Origin: Telluria mixta
GTDB taxonomy: Bacteria; Pseudomonadota; Gammaproteobacteria; Burkholderiales; Burkholderiaceae_D
Reading direction: 5' to 3'
DNA: 64,000 nt
Assembly (NCBI RefSeq): GCF_029223865.1
Contig: NZ_CP119520.1
Span: 1,550,001 to 1,614,000, forward strand
The translations under genes were made by a program, and so were the position numbers. This document shows positions 28,990 through 39,988 of the stretch, in pieces. Numbering within the stretch: the first letter of the stretch is position 1; the number at the start of each line of letters is the position of its first letter. The notes under the pieces are model-generated. The model saw only the letters and a program-made list of their open reading frames with translations, was not told where the DNA came from and did not search any database.

Positions 28990-29673
28990 TCACTTCAAGC
29001 CGGCGATATAGTCCGCCACTGCCTTCATTTCTTCGTCCGACAACCGCTTGGCCAAGGTCGCCATCTGCGGGCTGTTGCTGCGCGTACCCGCTTTGAACGC
29101 CTGCAGCTGGGCGACGGTGTAATCCTGGTACTGGCCCGCCACGCGCGGATACTGGGCCGGGATGCCGGAACCGGTGGCGCCGTGGCAGCTCGCGCAGGCG
29201 GCCACGCCGCGGTCTGCGATGCCGCCACGATAGATCTTGCGGCCCAGTTCGAGCATGTCCTTGTTGCGCGCGGCGCCCTGTTTGGGCTGCTGCGTGGCGA
29301 GGTAGGCGGCAATATTCTTCTTTTCGTCCTCGCTCAGCATCTTGGCGTACGTCGTCATCACGGGCTGGTTGCGGGCCGGCGTCGTGAAGTCGACGAGTTG
29401 CTTGTGCAGGTAAGCGCCGACCTGGCCGGCCAGCCTGGGGTTCGTGTTGATGGTCGAATTGCCGCCGGCGCCGTGGCACGACGCGCAGGCCGGCAGGCCG
29501 CGGGCATTGTCGCCGGTGTCGTAGAGGGAACCGCCCTTGGCCGGATCGGCCTTGGCGGCGGCCGGGGGCGCGTGGGCCGCGTCCGCTGCAAGAGCGCTGC
29601 CCACGATGAGGAAACTGGCCAGCAAGGACTTCACGATCGCCGCGCAAGCGGCCGGTTGGAACACACGATTCAT
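28990..29673 (-). CDS. Dihaem cytochrome c4-type protein
   Basis: Periplasmic electron carrier. 227 aa with a Sec signal (cleavage after about [10 protein letters not shown]) and two haem c sites CASCH at residues 63-67 and 160-164. Methionines after each ([23 protein letters not shown]) are suitable sixth ligands. The two halves are duplicates, as in cytochrome c4, which feeds terminal oxidases. Fits the adjacent cytochrome c maturation genes, although a terminator lies between. Confidence 0.93.
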   Translation of the reverse strand: MNRVFQPAACAAIVKSLLASFLIVGSALAADAAHAPPAAAKADPAKGGSLYDTGDNARGLPACASCHGAGGNSTINTNPRLAGQVGAYLHKQLVDFTTPARNQPVMTTYAKMLSEDEKKNIAAYLATQQPKQGAARNKDMLELGRKIYRGGIADRGVAACASCHGATGSGIPAQYPRVAGQYQDYTVAQLQAFKAGTRSNSPQMATLAKRLSDEEMKAVADYIAGLK

Positions 29674-29786
29674 TCAAGCACCCTGAAAAAGTCAAAGATA
29701 AACTTGCAGTTGCAGTGCAGCGGTCATGCTCGTGCCCCCACGCGCCGACAGTGCAGCCTTCAGGCTCGCCGGCGGCAGGTAACTCC

Positions 29787-29800
29787 CTATTGTACAATAG
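29787..29800. promoter_or_regulatory. 14-bp perfect palindrome containing a -10-like box
   Basis: CTATTGTACAATAG is perfectly self-complementary and contains TACAAT, a good -10, in both directions. It lies in the gap between divergent cytochrome c and engB genes, 50 bp before engB. -35 matches on either side are weak. It could be a shared bidirectional promoter core or an operator. Confidence 0.45.
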
Positions 29801-29850
29801 CCTTAGTTTCCTGCCCTCACCTTCGTTGTCTTTTTCGCTCCACTTCCCTC

Positions 29851-31570
<1,720 letters not shown>

Positions 31571-31571
31571 A

Positions 31572-32060
31572 TCAGCGGGCTTTCTGGTTCGCGGCGATCC
31601 AGCGCGCCAGCTCCTCGCTCGTCTGTCCGCCGTACTTGATCTTCCCGTTGGGCGCGATCATGGCGGGCACGGACTTGATGCCCAGCGCCAGTCCGGTACC
31701 GAGGTTCTTCCTGACCGGCGCATCGCAGGATGCGTCCGCCACGGTTTGTCCCGTCATCGCGCGATCGAGGGCATCGCGCCGGTCGGGCGCGCACCAGATA
31801 TGCTCCAGCAACGCCTGGTTCTGCCCGCCGGACAGCAGCGGGTAGACGAAGACGTACACGGTCGTGTCGTCCAGTTTTTCGATTTCCCGGTGCATCGTGC
31901 GGCAGGGCGCGCAATCGACGTCGGAAAAGATCGCCACGGTCCGGCTGCCGTTGCCGAATTTGTAGGCAATGGCCTGATCCAACGGCAATTGATCGAAACT
32001 CGTCGAACCCGGCCCGCACATGCCGACCAGGCACGCCAGGCTCACCAACGCATTGCTCAT
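31572..32060 (-). CDS. DsbC-like thioredoxin-fold protein
   Basis: 162-aa thioredoxin-fold protein with redox motif CAPC (50-53, in FSDVDCAPCRTMH) and a cis-proline loop SVPAMIAPNGKIKYGG. The pattern matches the catalytic domain of DsbC/DsbG disulphide isomerases, but the dimerisation domain is absent. A short hydrophobic start (MSNALVSLACLVGMC) may be a signal peptide. An extra pair of cysteines (WCAPDRR, ASCDAP) is present. Probably a periplasmic disulphide isomerase or reductase; partner may be DsbD at 40.6-42.4 kb (inference). Convergent with hemB. Confidence 0.8.
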   Translation of the reverse strand: MSNALVSLACLVGMCGPGSTSFDQLPLDQAIAYKFGNGSRTVAIFSDVDCAPCRTMHREIEKLDDTTVYVFVYPLLSGGQNQALLEHIWCAPDRRDALDRAMTGQTVADASCDAPVRKNLGTGLALGIKSVPAMIAPNGKIKYGGQTSEELARWIAANQKAR

Positions 32061-32136
32061 GCCACCCCCGTGGACAGTCCAGGGCTCAGTGTAGCAATAA
32101 GGAAATCGCTGAAGTCTCTCGGATTTCCACTACGAA

Positions 32137-33036
32137 CTATCGTGGCGGTTTGTATTCCGGGAACATTTCCTTGTACAGGAAGGCCATCAGTTCGTCCGTA
32201 TCCTGCGGCCGCGCCGACAGGGTCACGACGCGGTTCAGGCGGTGCGAATCCCACTCGAAGTCGCCGGTCTTTTCCTTGCGGATCAGCTCGATCATCTTCT
32301 TGACGATCGCGGTCTCGATATCCGGATCGCTGCCGCGCTCGACCGTCACGGCCGTCAGCCAGCGGCGCTTGAAGTTCGGGTTCCAGCCGCGGAATTTCAG
32401 GTCCGCCCTGCTGAACGTCTTGTTCGAGACGCTGAACACACCGCCCGTCTCGTTCGGATCCTGGCCGCCGCGGCCGTTGATGGCGGCGATGTTGGCGAGC
32501 GCGTTGCGCGTGCCGCGCGCGGCTTCGCTTTCCTCGGCCTGGTCCGTCTGCGCCGGGGCGCCGCGGCGCTTGCGCTGGGCCTCGATGTAGGCCTGCATGT
32601 CGACTTCCTGCGGCGGCGCCTTGGCCTCTTCCTTCGGCGGCTGTGGCGCCGGTTTTTCCTCGACCGGCTTGACGTCCGGCACGGTGATCGTGTTCGGCAG
32701 GCGCGGCATCGGGATCTGCCGCGGCGTGAACTTCGGCGGTGCCGCCTCGGCGGTTTTCTTCGGCGCCTGCTCGGCCGGCTTGGCGGCGGGCTTGTTCGGC
32801 TTCACCGGCGGCAGCCAGACGACGGCTTCGCCGGACTTCGGCGGGGCATGATGCTCGGTCTTGGGCTGCAGCAGGTAGATGGCCACGAGCAGCAGGTGCA
32901 GGCCGATCGTGACCGCGATACCCGTGCGGTTCGGACCCTTTTCTCCATAGACGACCACGTTCCGTCCGGGCAGCGGCTGGCCGCAATGTGCACAGACATC
33001 GCTGTCTTCCAGCGGGATATGGGAATGGTCACGCAA
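32137..33036 (-). CDS. TonB-like single-pass membrane protein with N-terminal CxxC, function unknown
   Basis: 299 aa in three parts. The N-terminus has VCAHCGQPLPGRN (Cys 15 and 18), like half of a zinc ribbon. A single transmembrane helix follows (about 38-56). Then comes a long Pro/Lys/Glu-rich stretch (60-150), as in TonB spacers. The C-terminal third is a compact domain (FRGWNPNFKRRWLTAVTVERG) that I do not recognise; it is not a clear TonB C-terminal domain. No exbB/exbD nearby. Likely inner-membrane anchored and spanning the periplasm. Function unknown. Confidence 0.8.
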   Translation of the reverse strand: MRDHSHIPLEDSDVCAHCGQPLPGRNVVVYGEKGPNRTGIAVTIGLHLLLVAIYLLQPKTEHHAPPKSGEAVVWLPPVKPNKPAAKPAEQAPKKTAEAAPPKFTPRQIPMPRLPNTITVPDVKPVEEKPAPQPPKEEAKAPPQEVDMQAYIEAQRKRRGAPAQTDQAEESEAARGTRNALANIAAINGRGGQDPNETGGVFSVSNKTFSRADLKFRGWNPNFKRRWLTAVTVERGSDPDIETAIVKKMIELIRKEKTGDFEWDSHRLNRVVTLSARPQDTDELMAFLYKEMFPEYKPPR

Positions 33037-33193
33037 GATAATGAACGCCTCCGGTCGGAGGACAAATAAAAGATATTGACGAGGCGCAGTCTAACCCGTT
33101 TGGGTAGCCCGCGCACGCGGTGTTAAGGTTCTGTAATGAGAGTACAAGCTGGGTAGCTTAATGGTTGTTACAGTGTGTATCAACCTTACTCTC

Positions 33194-33225
33194 AAGAAAG
33201 ACCCCCGCCTACGCGGGGGCGACGT
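33194..33225 (-). terminator. Hairpin after RND gene, REP-like
   Basis: CCCCCGC/GCGGGGG (33202-33208 with 33213-33219), 4-base loop, then TCTTTCTT on the minus strand. It can end the RND operon. With the flanking CGTCG (complement of 33220-33224) it also matches the REP-like units at 40.5 and 44.3 kb. Confidence 0.65.
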
Positions 33226-33226
33226 T

Positions 33227-36200
33227 TTACGCCACCTTCGTCAATACCACTTTCCGCCCCTGCTCCACATCGACGAGCTGCGCATCCGTCATCGGCCCCG
33301 TGCCGCTGTACTTGTCGAGGTACAAATAAATCACGGGCGTGATGTACAGGGTGATGACTTGCGAGAAGATCAGGCCGCCGCACACCGCGAGGCCCAGCGG
33401 CTGGCGCAGCTCGGCGCCGGCACCCAGGCCCAGGGCGATCGGCAGCGCGCCCATCAGCGCGGCCAAGGTCGTCATCATGATCGGGCGGAAGCGCAGGATG
33501 CACGCCTCGCGGATCGCCTGCTCCGGCGCCATACCGTGGTTGCGCTGGGCGTCGAGGGCGAAGTCGATCATCATGATCGCGTTCTTCTTCACGATACCGA
33601 TCAGCATCAGGATGCCGATGATGGCGATCATCGTCAGGTCCAGGTTGAACAGGCGCAGGGTCAGCAGCGCGCCCACCGCAGCGGACGGCAGGCCGGCCAG
33701 GATCGTGATCGGGTGGATGAAGCTCTCGTACAGCACGCCCAGCAGCACGTAGATCACGCCGACCGCCGCGACGATCAGGATCAGCTGGCTCGACTGCGAA
33801 TCCTGGAACACGGCCGCGTCGCCGCCGTATTTCGTGATGATGGACGCAGGCAGCTTCATGTCGCGGCCCATCTGCTCGATGGCGGCCGTGGCGTCGCCCA
33901 GCGGCGCGTCCGGCGCGAGGTTGAACGACAGGGTGATCGCCTGCAGCTGACCCTGGTGGTTGACGGCGATGGGGCCGACCGTGCGCTTGACGGTCGCCAC
34001 GCTCGAGAGCTGCACGAGCTGGCCCGTCTTGCTGCGCACCGACAGGCGCGACAGCGCGTCCTCGAACTGGCGGTCCTCGTTGGCCGTTTCCAGGATCACG
34101 TAATAGCTGGCCGCGCTGGAATAAATCGTCGACACCTGGCGCTCGCCGAACGCCGCGTACAGCGCCGTGCGGATGTCGCCCAGCTGCACGCCCAGCAGAT
34201 TCGCCTTGTCGCGGTCGATGTCGAGCTTGGCCTGCAAGCCCTTGTCCTGGGTATCGCTCGTCACGTCGCGGAACAGCGGGTTGTTGCGCATGCGTTCCTG
34301 GTACTCGTTGGCCCACTGGCCGATGTCCGCGCCGGACACGCTCTGCAACGTGTACTGGTAGCGGCTCTTGCTCTGGCGGCCGCCCAGCTGCAGGTTCTGC
34401 ACGGGCGCCATGTAGACGTTGACGCCGGCGATCCCGCGCAGCGACTTGCGCAGGCGGTCGACCACCTGCGGCATCTTGTCGCGCTGGTCGCGGGGTTTCA
34501 GCACGATGAACATGCGGCCGTTGTTGCCGCCGCCGGTAAAGGACGTGACGTCCTGCACGGCCGGATCGGCCTGGATCACTTCCGCCACCTTCGTCTGCAG
34601 CACGACCAGCGCGGACGACGAGATGTCCTCGGCGGCCTCGGTCGTCACGCGCAGCTGGCCGATGTCTTCTTCGGGGAAGAAGCCTTTCGGGATTGTCGTG
34701 TACAGCACGACGGTCAGCGCGAACGTGCCGAACGCGACGAGCAGCACGACGAAGCGGTGCTTCAGCGCCACGTCGAGCGTTTTTTCATAGGCATTGCGCA
34801 GCGCGGTAAAACCCCGTTCGAAATGGCGGCCGATGAAACTCTTCTCTTCCGTGTGGTCGTGGCCATGCGCCGGCAAAAGGCGCGACGCCAGCATCGGCAC
34901 GAGCGTCAGCGACACGGCGGCCGACACGAGGATCGCGAGGCCGACGATGACGGCGAATTCGTGGAACAGCAGGCCGATCACGCCCGGCATGAAGAAGATC
35001 GGGATGAACACGGCGATCAGCGACACGGAGATCGAGACGATGGTAAAACCCATCTCGCGCGAGCCGTCGAGCGCGGCGCGCATCGGCTTCTTGCCCATCT
35101 CGATGTGGCGCACGATGTTTTCCAGCACGACGATGGCATCGTCGACGACGAGGCCCACGGCGAGCGTGATGCCCAGCAGAGAAATATTGTCGAGGCTGTA
35201 GCCGAGCCAGAACAGCAGCGCCAGCGCCCCCAGCAGCGAGATGGGCATCGTGACCGCGGGAATGAACGTGGCCGACGCGCGGTGCAGGAACAGGAAGATC
35301 ACGAGCACGACGAGGCCCACCGTCAGCGCCAGCGTGAAGTTCACGTCGTGGATCGCCTCGCGGATCGAGACGGAGCGGTCGTTGACGAGGTTGATCTTGA
35401 TGGAGCTCGGGAGCTGCGACTGGAAGCGCGGCAGCAGACGGCGCACGCCGTCCACCACTTCGACCGTGTTCGCGTTCGGCTGGCGCTGCACGAGCAGCAC
35501 GATGGCGCGCTCGCCGTTGTAGGCGCCGAAGGCCCGGGTCGACTGGTAGCTGTCCTCGACGGTCGCCACGTCGCGCAGGCGCACCGGCAGGCCGTCGCGC
35601 GTGGCGACGATCAGGTTCTCGAAGTCGGCCGCCTTCATCATCTGGGCGGGGCCCTGGATGGTCAGCGTCTGCTGCGGGCCGTCCAGGATGCCCAGCGCCG
35701 AGTTCGAGTTGGACGAGCGCAGCGCCGTCGCCAGCTCGTCCATCGTGATATTGCGGGCATTCATGAGGTCTGTCTTCGCGCGCACGCGCACGGCGAAGCG
35801 CTTGCCGCCGTTGACGGACACCTGGGCCACGCCCGGCAACGTGGAGATCGCGGGCGACACGAGGTTTTCCGCGTAGTCGTTCAGCTCCGACAGATTCATC
35901 GACGGCGACGTCATCGTCATGAACAGCACGGGCGCGTCGGCCGGGTTGACCTTGCGGTACGACGGCAGCGTCGTCATTTCCTGCGGCAGCTGGCGCTGGG
36001 CGGCGAGCAGCGCGGCCTGGACGTCGACGGCGGCCGCGTTGACGTCGATCGACGGGTCGAATTCCAGCGTGAGCGACGTGCTGCCCTGCGTGCTCGTCGA
36101 CGTGATCAGGTTGATGCCGGCGATCGTCGAGAACTGCTTTTCGAGCGGCAGCGCGACGGACGAGGCCATCGTCTCGGGGCTGGCGCCGTCCAGGTTGGCG

Positions 36201-36343
36201 TTGACGTTGATGACGGGCGTGTTATAGCTGGGCAGCGCCGCGACGGGGATGTGGGAATACGCCAGGATGCCGACCAGGATCAGGCTGATCGACAGCAGCA
36301 CGACCATCACGGGCCGGCGGATGCACAGTTCGGACAGGTTCAT
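33227..36343 (-). CDS. RND-family efflux pump inner-membrane transporter
   Basis: 1038-aa AcrB/MdtB-type HAE1 transporter exporting drugs or other amphiphiles with proton motive force. Starts MNLSELCIRRPVMVVLLSISL; 12 transmembrane helices and two large periplasmic loops. Proton-relay aspartates lie in GLVVDDAIVVLENIVRH, and FFMPGVIGLL and the repeated C-terminal half are present. It follows its adaptor by 5 bp and ends at a hairpin. No outer-membrane channel gene lies beside it, so it must use a TolC-like protein encoded elsewhere. Closest by pattern to the MdtB/MdtC/MuxB type. Confidence 0.94.
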   Translation of the reverse strand: MNLSELCIRRPVMVVLLSISLILVGILAYSHIPVAALPSYNTPVINVNANLDGASPETMASSVALPLEKQFSTIAGINLITSTSTQGSTSLTLEFDPSIDVNAAAVDVQAALLAAQRQLPQEMTTLPSYRKVNPADAPVLFMTMTSPSMNLSELNDYAENLVSPAISTLPGVAQVSVNGGKRFAVRVRAKTDLMNARNITMDELATALRSSNSNSALGILDGPQQTLTIQGPAQMMKAADFENLIVATRDGLPVRLRDVATVEDSYQSTRAFGAYNGERAIVLLVQRQPNANTVEVVDGVRRLLPRFQSQLPSSIKINLVNDRSVSIREAIHDVNFTLALTVGLVVLVIFLFLHRASATFIPAVTMPISLLGALALLFWLGYSLDNISLLGITLAVGLVVDDAIVVLENIVRHIEMGKKPMRAALDGSREMGFTIVSISVSLIAVFIPIFFMPGVIGLLFHEFAVIVGLAILVSAAVSLTLVPMLASRLLPAHGHDHTEEKSFIGRHFERGFTALRNAYEKTLDVALKHRFVVLLVAFGTFALTVVLYTTIPKGFFPEEDIGQLRVTTEAAEDISSSALVVLQTKVAEVIQADPAVQDVTSFTGGGNNGRMFIVLKPRDQRDKMPQVVDRLRKSLRGIAGVNVYMAPVQNLQLGGRQSKSRYQYTLQSVSGADIGQWANEYQERMRNNPLFRDVTSDTQDKGLQAKLDIDRDKANLLGVQLGDIRTALYAAFGERQVSTIYSSAASYYVILETANEDRQFEDALSRLSVRSKTGQLVQLSSVATVKRTVGPIAVNHQGQLQAITLSFNLAPDAPLGDATAAIEQMGRDMKLPASIITKYGGDAAVFQDSQSSQLILIVAAVGVIYVLLGVLYESFIHPITILAGLPSAAVGALLTLRLFNLDLTMIAIIGILMLIGIVKKNAIMMIDFALDAQRNHGMAPEQAIREACILRFRPIMMTTLAALMGALPIALGLGAGAELRQPLGLAVCGGLIFSQVITLYITPVIYLYLDKYSGTGPMTDAQLVDVEQGRKVVLTKVA

Positions 36344-36348
36344 CGTGT

Positions 36349-37518
36349 TCAGCCCTTGTCGGCGACGTGGACGTCTTTACCTTTGCCCATTTCGGACGCC
36401 AGGCGCACCTTCGCACCCGGGCGCACGTTCTGCTTGCCGTCGGTGATGACCTGCTCGCTGCCCGCGAGGCCGCTGACGGCCGCATCCACGCCCGCACCGT
36501 ACACGCGGTGCACCGGCACGAGGCGGGCCGAATGATCCTTCTCGAGCACGTACACGAACGTGCCCTGGGCATTGGTGATGATGGCGTTCTGCGGGATCAC
36601 GACGGCATCCTTCAAGGTCTGCACGATGACCTTCGTGTTCACGTACTGGCCGGGCCACAGCGTCGTCTCGCGGTTGTCGAACTCGGCCTTCACCTTGATC
36701 GTGCCGGCTTGCGGGTCGACCGTGTTGTCGACGAAGCTGAGCGTGCCCTTCACGGGCGCCAGGTCGGCGCCGGGCAGCGCCTCGACCTCGACCTTGCCCC
36801 GCTTCTGCGCCGCCAGCAGCGACGGCAGGCTGGATTCCGGCAAGGTGAACGCGACGGTGATCGGGTCGAGCTGGGTGACCGTCGTCAGCGACGTCGCCGG
36901 CTGCACGAGGCTGCCCGGATAGACGTTGATGCCGCCCACGCGGCCGGACATCGGCGCGCGGATCGCGGTGTAGCTCGTCGTGACGCTGCTCGCGCGCGCG
37001 GCCGCGATGTCGGCCTGCAGCGTGGCGCGGGCCTGGTCGACCTGGGCGCGCAGCGTGTCGACGGCGCTCTGCGCGATGAAGTGCTGGGCGAACAAGTCCT
37101 GGCTGCGCTTGAACTGGCGTTCGAGGTCGGCCAGCGACGCGCGGTCGCGTTCGACCTGGGCCTGGGCCTTGTCGAGGTTGGCGCGGTCTTCGCGGTCGTC
37201 CAGCGAGAACATCAGTTCGCCCTGTTTGACGAACTGGCCTTCCTTGATGTGGACTTGCCGGATGGTGGCGGTCGTCTGCGGGTGCAGGTCGACGGTGCGG
37301 ATCGGCGTCACGGTGCCGTTGGCCTGCTGCACGACGGCCACGTCCTGGCGTTGCGGCGCCACGACGTTGACGACGGCCGGCGGCTGCGCACCTTTACCCT
37401 TGCCGCCCGGGGCGGCGGCCCCGTCGGCATGCGAATCGGACCCATGGTTCAGGATCCATGTACCCGCGCCGACGGCAACGACAACGCCGACGACGATCGC
37501 GATATTCTTGGTTTTCAT
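36349..37518 (-). CDS. RND efflux periplasmic adaptor (HlyD/MFP family)
   Basis: 389-aa membrane-fusion protein: N-terminal anchor MKTKNIAIVVGVVVAVGAG, lipoyl halves (TVTPIRTVDLHPQT and IRAPMSGRVGGINVYPG), an alpha-hairpin (about 105-165) and a beta-barrel (FVDNTVDPQAGTIKVKAEFD), resembling MdtA. Bridges the RND pump to an outer-membrane channel. Encoded 5 bp before the pump and 149 bp after the histidine kinase on the same strand. Confidence 0.94.
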   Translation of the reverse strand: MKTKNIAIVVGVVVAVGAGTWILNHGSDSHADGAAAPGGKGKGAQPPAVVNVVAPQRQDVAVVQQANGTVTPIRTVDLHPQTTATIRQVHIKEGQFVKQGELMFSLDDREDRANLDKAQAQVERDRASLADLERQFKRSQDLFAQHFIAQSAVDTLRAQVDQARATLQADIAAARASSVTTSYTAIRAPMSGRVGGINVYPGSLVQPATSLTTVTQLDPITVAFTLPESSLPSLLAAQKRGKVEVEALPGADLAPVKGTLSFVDNTVDPQAGTIKVKAEFDNRETTLWPGQYVNTKVIVQTLKDAVVIPQNAIITNAQGTFVYVLEKDHSARLVPVHRVYGAGVDAAVSGLAGSEQVITDGKQNVRPGAKVRLASEMGKGKDVHVADKG

Positions 37519-37667
37519 TCCACTCCCTGTGCCGCTTGGCGCGGCCTCTCTCTTGTAATATTTTTATGCGATGAGGATGACGCCGGCCGCGAGACCGGGA
37601 CCTCTCCAGAGATTGTCCCACACGGGTGTAACAGCAATGTTTCTGCCCGTGCGATTTTTCAGCGTGC

Positions 37668-39035
37668 TTATTTGCCGGGATAAAATTCCGGCAACATCAA
37701 AGTCGCTTCGAGCCCGCCTTCCGGATGGTTGGCGAGGCTGATGCTGCCGCCGTGCTGCTCGGCGATGTTGCGGGCGATCGTGAGACCGAGCCCGGTCCCG
37801 CCCGATTCGCGCGAGCGCGACGTTTCCACCCGGTAGAACGGGTCGAACACGCGCGCCAGCTCGGCGCCCGGAATGCCGGGGCCGGCGTCGCGGATGCGAA
37901 TGCGCGCCGCGCCATTGATGCGGTCGACGCTCACCTTGGCCGCGTGGCCGTACTTGACGGCGTTGTCGATCAGGTTGACGAGGCAGCGGCGCAGGTCCAT
38001 CGGCCGGCCCAGCAGCGCCATGCCGGCGTGGCCCGTCAGGGTCACGCGCTGGCAGCTCTCGGCCGCGTCGGCGACGACGGAATCCAGCAGCGAGTCGAGA
38101 TCCAGCATCTGCATGGCTTCGTTCGTGTCCATGCTGCGCGCCAGGTCGAGGCCTTCGCGCACCATCGCCTGCATCGCGGACAGGTCGCCGATCAGGCGCT
38201 CCTGCAGCTCGGGCTCGCTGACCTTTTCCAGGCGCAGGCGCATGCGCGTGAGCGGCGTCTGCAGGTCGTGCGTGATGGCGGCCAGCATCTGCGTGCGCTG
38301 GAAGATGTACTGGCGGATGCGCGCCTGCATCGCGTTGAAGGCGGCACTGGCCTGGCGGATCTCGTCGGCGCCCGTGAGGTCGAGCGGCGGGTGGTTGATG
38401 TCGTTGCCGAGGTCTTTCGCCGCCTGCGCCAGCTGCTTCAGCGGCCGCGTCGTCATGCGCGCCACGAGGTAGGCAAGGAAGGCGACGCTGACGAGGAACA
38501 TCGAGATCGTCCACGTGTAGTCGGTGCGTTGCGGCGACGTGGCCGAGCGCGGCGGCAGCACGGACAACACGAGATCGTCGCCGTCGCGCAGGCGCACGGC
38601 GATGCTCTCGCACGTGCCGCGCCACTTCATGCGCAGCAGGCCGAACACGACGGGCTGTTCGCGCGCCGTCGCGCACGCGGCCGGACGCGTGGCCAGCGAC
38701 CGCATCGCATAGCCTTTGCCCATGCGCGCGGCGAGCGCCTGGGTGAATTCGGAATTGGCCGGGGCGAGCGCGGCCGGGTGGGTCTCGACGTCGGCGAGCT
38801 GCATGCCGGGACGGTTGGCCACGTCGAGGTAGGCCTTGCGCGCGGACTCGGGAACGATCTCGGTGGCCATGATGAGCTGCTCGGCCCGGTCGAGGTTGTG
38901 CAGGTCGCGGAACTCGTCGATGACGCGCGCGCGCTCGGCGTCGGCCAGCAACTGGGTCAGCGCGGCCGTGAGCAGGATGCCCAGCAGCAGGGTGGCAAAC
39001 ACGCGGCCCGTCATCGAGCCGAGGAAAGCTCTCAC
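37668..39035 (-). CDS. EnvZ-type sensor histidine kinase
   Basis: 455 aa. Start GTG at 39035 overlaps the response-regulator stop as GTGA. N-terminal helix (about 8-25), periplasmic sensor domain with two cysteines (AACATAREQ, GTCESIAV), second helix (about 160-185), HAMP, a HisKA box AAITHDLQTPLTRMRLRLEK (phospho-His about 257), and HATPase N/G boxes LVNLIDNAVKYG, DAGPGIPG, GGTGLGL. Signal unknown. Linked to an RND pump and a Spy-like protein, suggesting envelope stress or antimicrobial sensing (inference). Confidence 0.93.
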   Translation of the reverse strand: MRAFLGSMTGRVFATLLLGILLTAALTQLLADAERARVIDEFRDLHNLDRAEQLIMATEIVPESARKAYLDVANRPGMQLADVETHPAALAPANSEFTQALAARMGKGYAMRSLATRPAACATAREQPVVFGLLRMKWRGTCESIAVRLRDGDDLVLSVLPPRSATSPQRTDYTWTISMFLVSVAFLAYLVARMTTRPLKQLAQAAKDLGNDINHPPLDLTGADEIRQASAAFNAMQARIRQYIFQRTQMLAAITHDLQTPLTRMRLRLEKVSEPELQERLIGDLSAMQAMVREGLDLARSMDTNEAMQMLDLDSLLDSVVADAAESCQRVTLTGHAGMALLGRPMDLRRCLVNLIDNAVKYGHAAKVSVDRINGAARIRIRDAGPGIPGAELARVFDPFYRVETSRSRESGGTGLGLTIARNIAEQHGGSISLANHPEGGLEATLMLPEFYPGK

Positions 39036-39760
39036 GCGCCCGGCTCCACGGTGACCTGGCCGGCCAGCACGTAGCCGCCGTTGCGGACGGTCTTGATGAT
39101 CTGGGGCATGCGCGCATCCTCGCCCAGCTTCTGGCGCAGGCGGCTGATCTGGATGTCGATCGAGCGGTCGAACGGGTCGGCATCGCGGCCCTGCGTGAGG
39201 TTCAGCAGCTGGTCGCGGTTCAGCACGCGGTTCGGGTGCTCCAGGAAGACGCGCAGCAGGCGGAACTCGGCGCCGGACAGCATGATGATCACGCCCTGCG
39301 GATTGACGAGGTGGCGCGCGGTGAGGTCGAGCGTCCAGCCCGAGAATTTCATCTGCTGCACGTTCTCGGCCTGCGAGTTCGGCGGCATCGCGTGGCTGCG
39401 GCGCAGCACACTGCGGATGCGCGCGAGCAGTTCGCGCGGCTCGAACGGCTTCGGCAGGTAGTCGTCCGCGCCCATTTCGAGGCCGAGGATGCGGTCCAGC
39501 GGCTCGCTGCGGGCCGTGAGCATGATGACGGGCATGGTCGAATGCGCGCGCAGCTTGCGGCACAGCGTGAGGCCGTCGTCGCCCGGCAGGTTGAGGTCGA
39601 GCACGATCAGGTCCGGGCGCGACTCGTCCAGGAGTTTCCACATGGCGGTGCCGTCGGCCGCGGCAAGCGCGCGGTAGCCGTTCGCTTCCAGGTAATCGGC
39701 CAGCAGCGATCGGATATCGCGGTCGTCGTCGACGATCAGGATGGTAGATGGATTGTCCAT
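39032..39760 (-). CDS. OmpR-family response regulator
   Basis: 242 aa from MDNPSTILIVDDDRDI at 39760. Receiver: acidic pocket DDD (11-13), phospho-acceptor D55 in LIVLDLNLPGDDG, Lys in YLPKPFEP. C-terminal winged helix: LSGAEFRLLRVFLEHP, DRSIDIQISRLRQKL, IIKTVRNGGYVL. First gene of the RR-HK-adaptor-RND run. Tandem TTGTAT sites 40-90 bp upstream suggest autoregulation. Confidence 0.95.
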   Translation of the reverse strand: MDNPSTILIVDDDRDIRSLLADYLEANGYRALAAADGTAMWKLLDESRPDLIVLDLNLPGDDGLTLCRKLRAHSTMPVIMLTARSEPLDRILGLEMGADDYLPKPFEPRELLARIRSVLRRSHAMPPNSQAENVQQMKFSGWTLDLTARHLVNPQGVIIMLSGAEFRLLRVFLEHPNRVLNRDQLLNLTQGRDADPFDRSIDIQISRLRQKLGEDARMPQIIKTVRNGGYVLAGQVTVEPGA

Positions 39761-39799
39761 GTCGCCATTATCGCGACTTGTCCCGGCCCTGAACAGTGA

Positions 39800-39850
39800 C
39801 TTTGTATCGGCTTGTATATGGATCTTCCAGGGAAACAAATTGATACAAAG
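39800..39850. promoter_or_regulatory. Candidate response-regulator operator (paired tandem TTGTAT sites)
   Basis: On the plus strand TTGTAT occurs at 39802 and again at 39812 (10-bp step). On the minus strand the opposite end reads TTGTAT then TTGTTT, also a 10-bp step. The outer arms CTTTGTATC (39800-39808) and GATACAAAG (39842-39850) are perfect inverted copies. Direct repeats stepped by about one helical turn are the usual OmpR-family layout. It lies between the response-regulator gene and the divergent LTXXQ gene. A possible RR promoter (TGTTCA-17-GATAAT) lies just beside it. Confidence 0.6.
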
Positions 39851-39988
39851 AACGAGAGACGGGAAACGCTGCGCTTACATCTTGCGCCCATGATGGGAAC
39901 CGTGCGAAGACGACGCGATGCACGCAGATCGGAGCATGATGACAACGTTTGGCCGTTTGCCAACTTTAACCCCTACTAGGAACCTGAG

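Noticed and set aside
33161..36535. Very long open frame (1124 codons) on the plus strand opposite the RND pump gene
   Set aside because: Its product is Arg/His/Asp-rich low-complexity sequence mirroring the high-GC third positions of the true gene; the opposite strand encodes a complete RND transporter.
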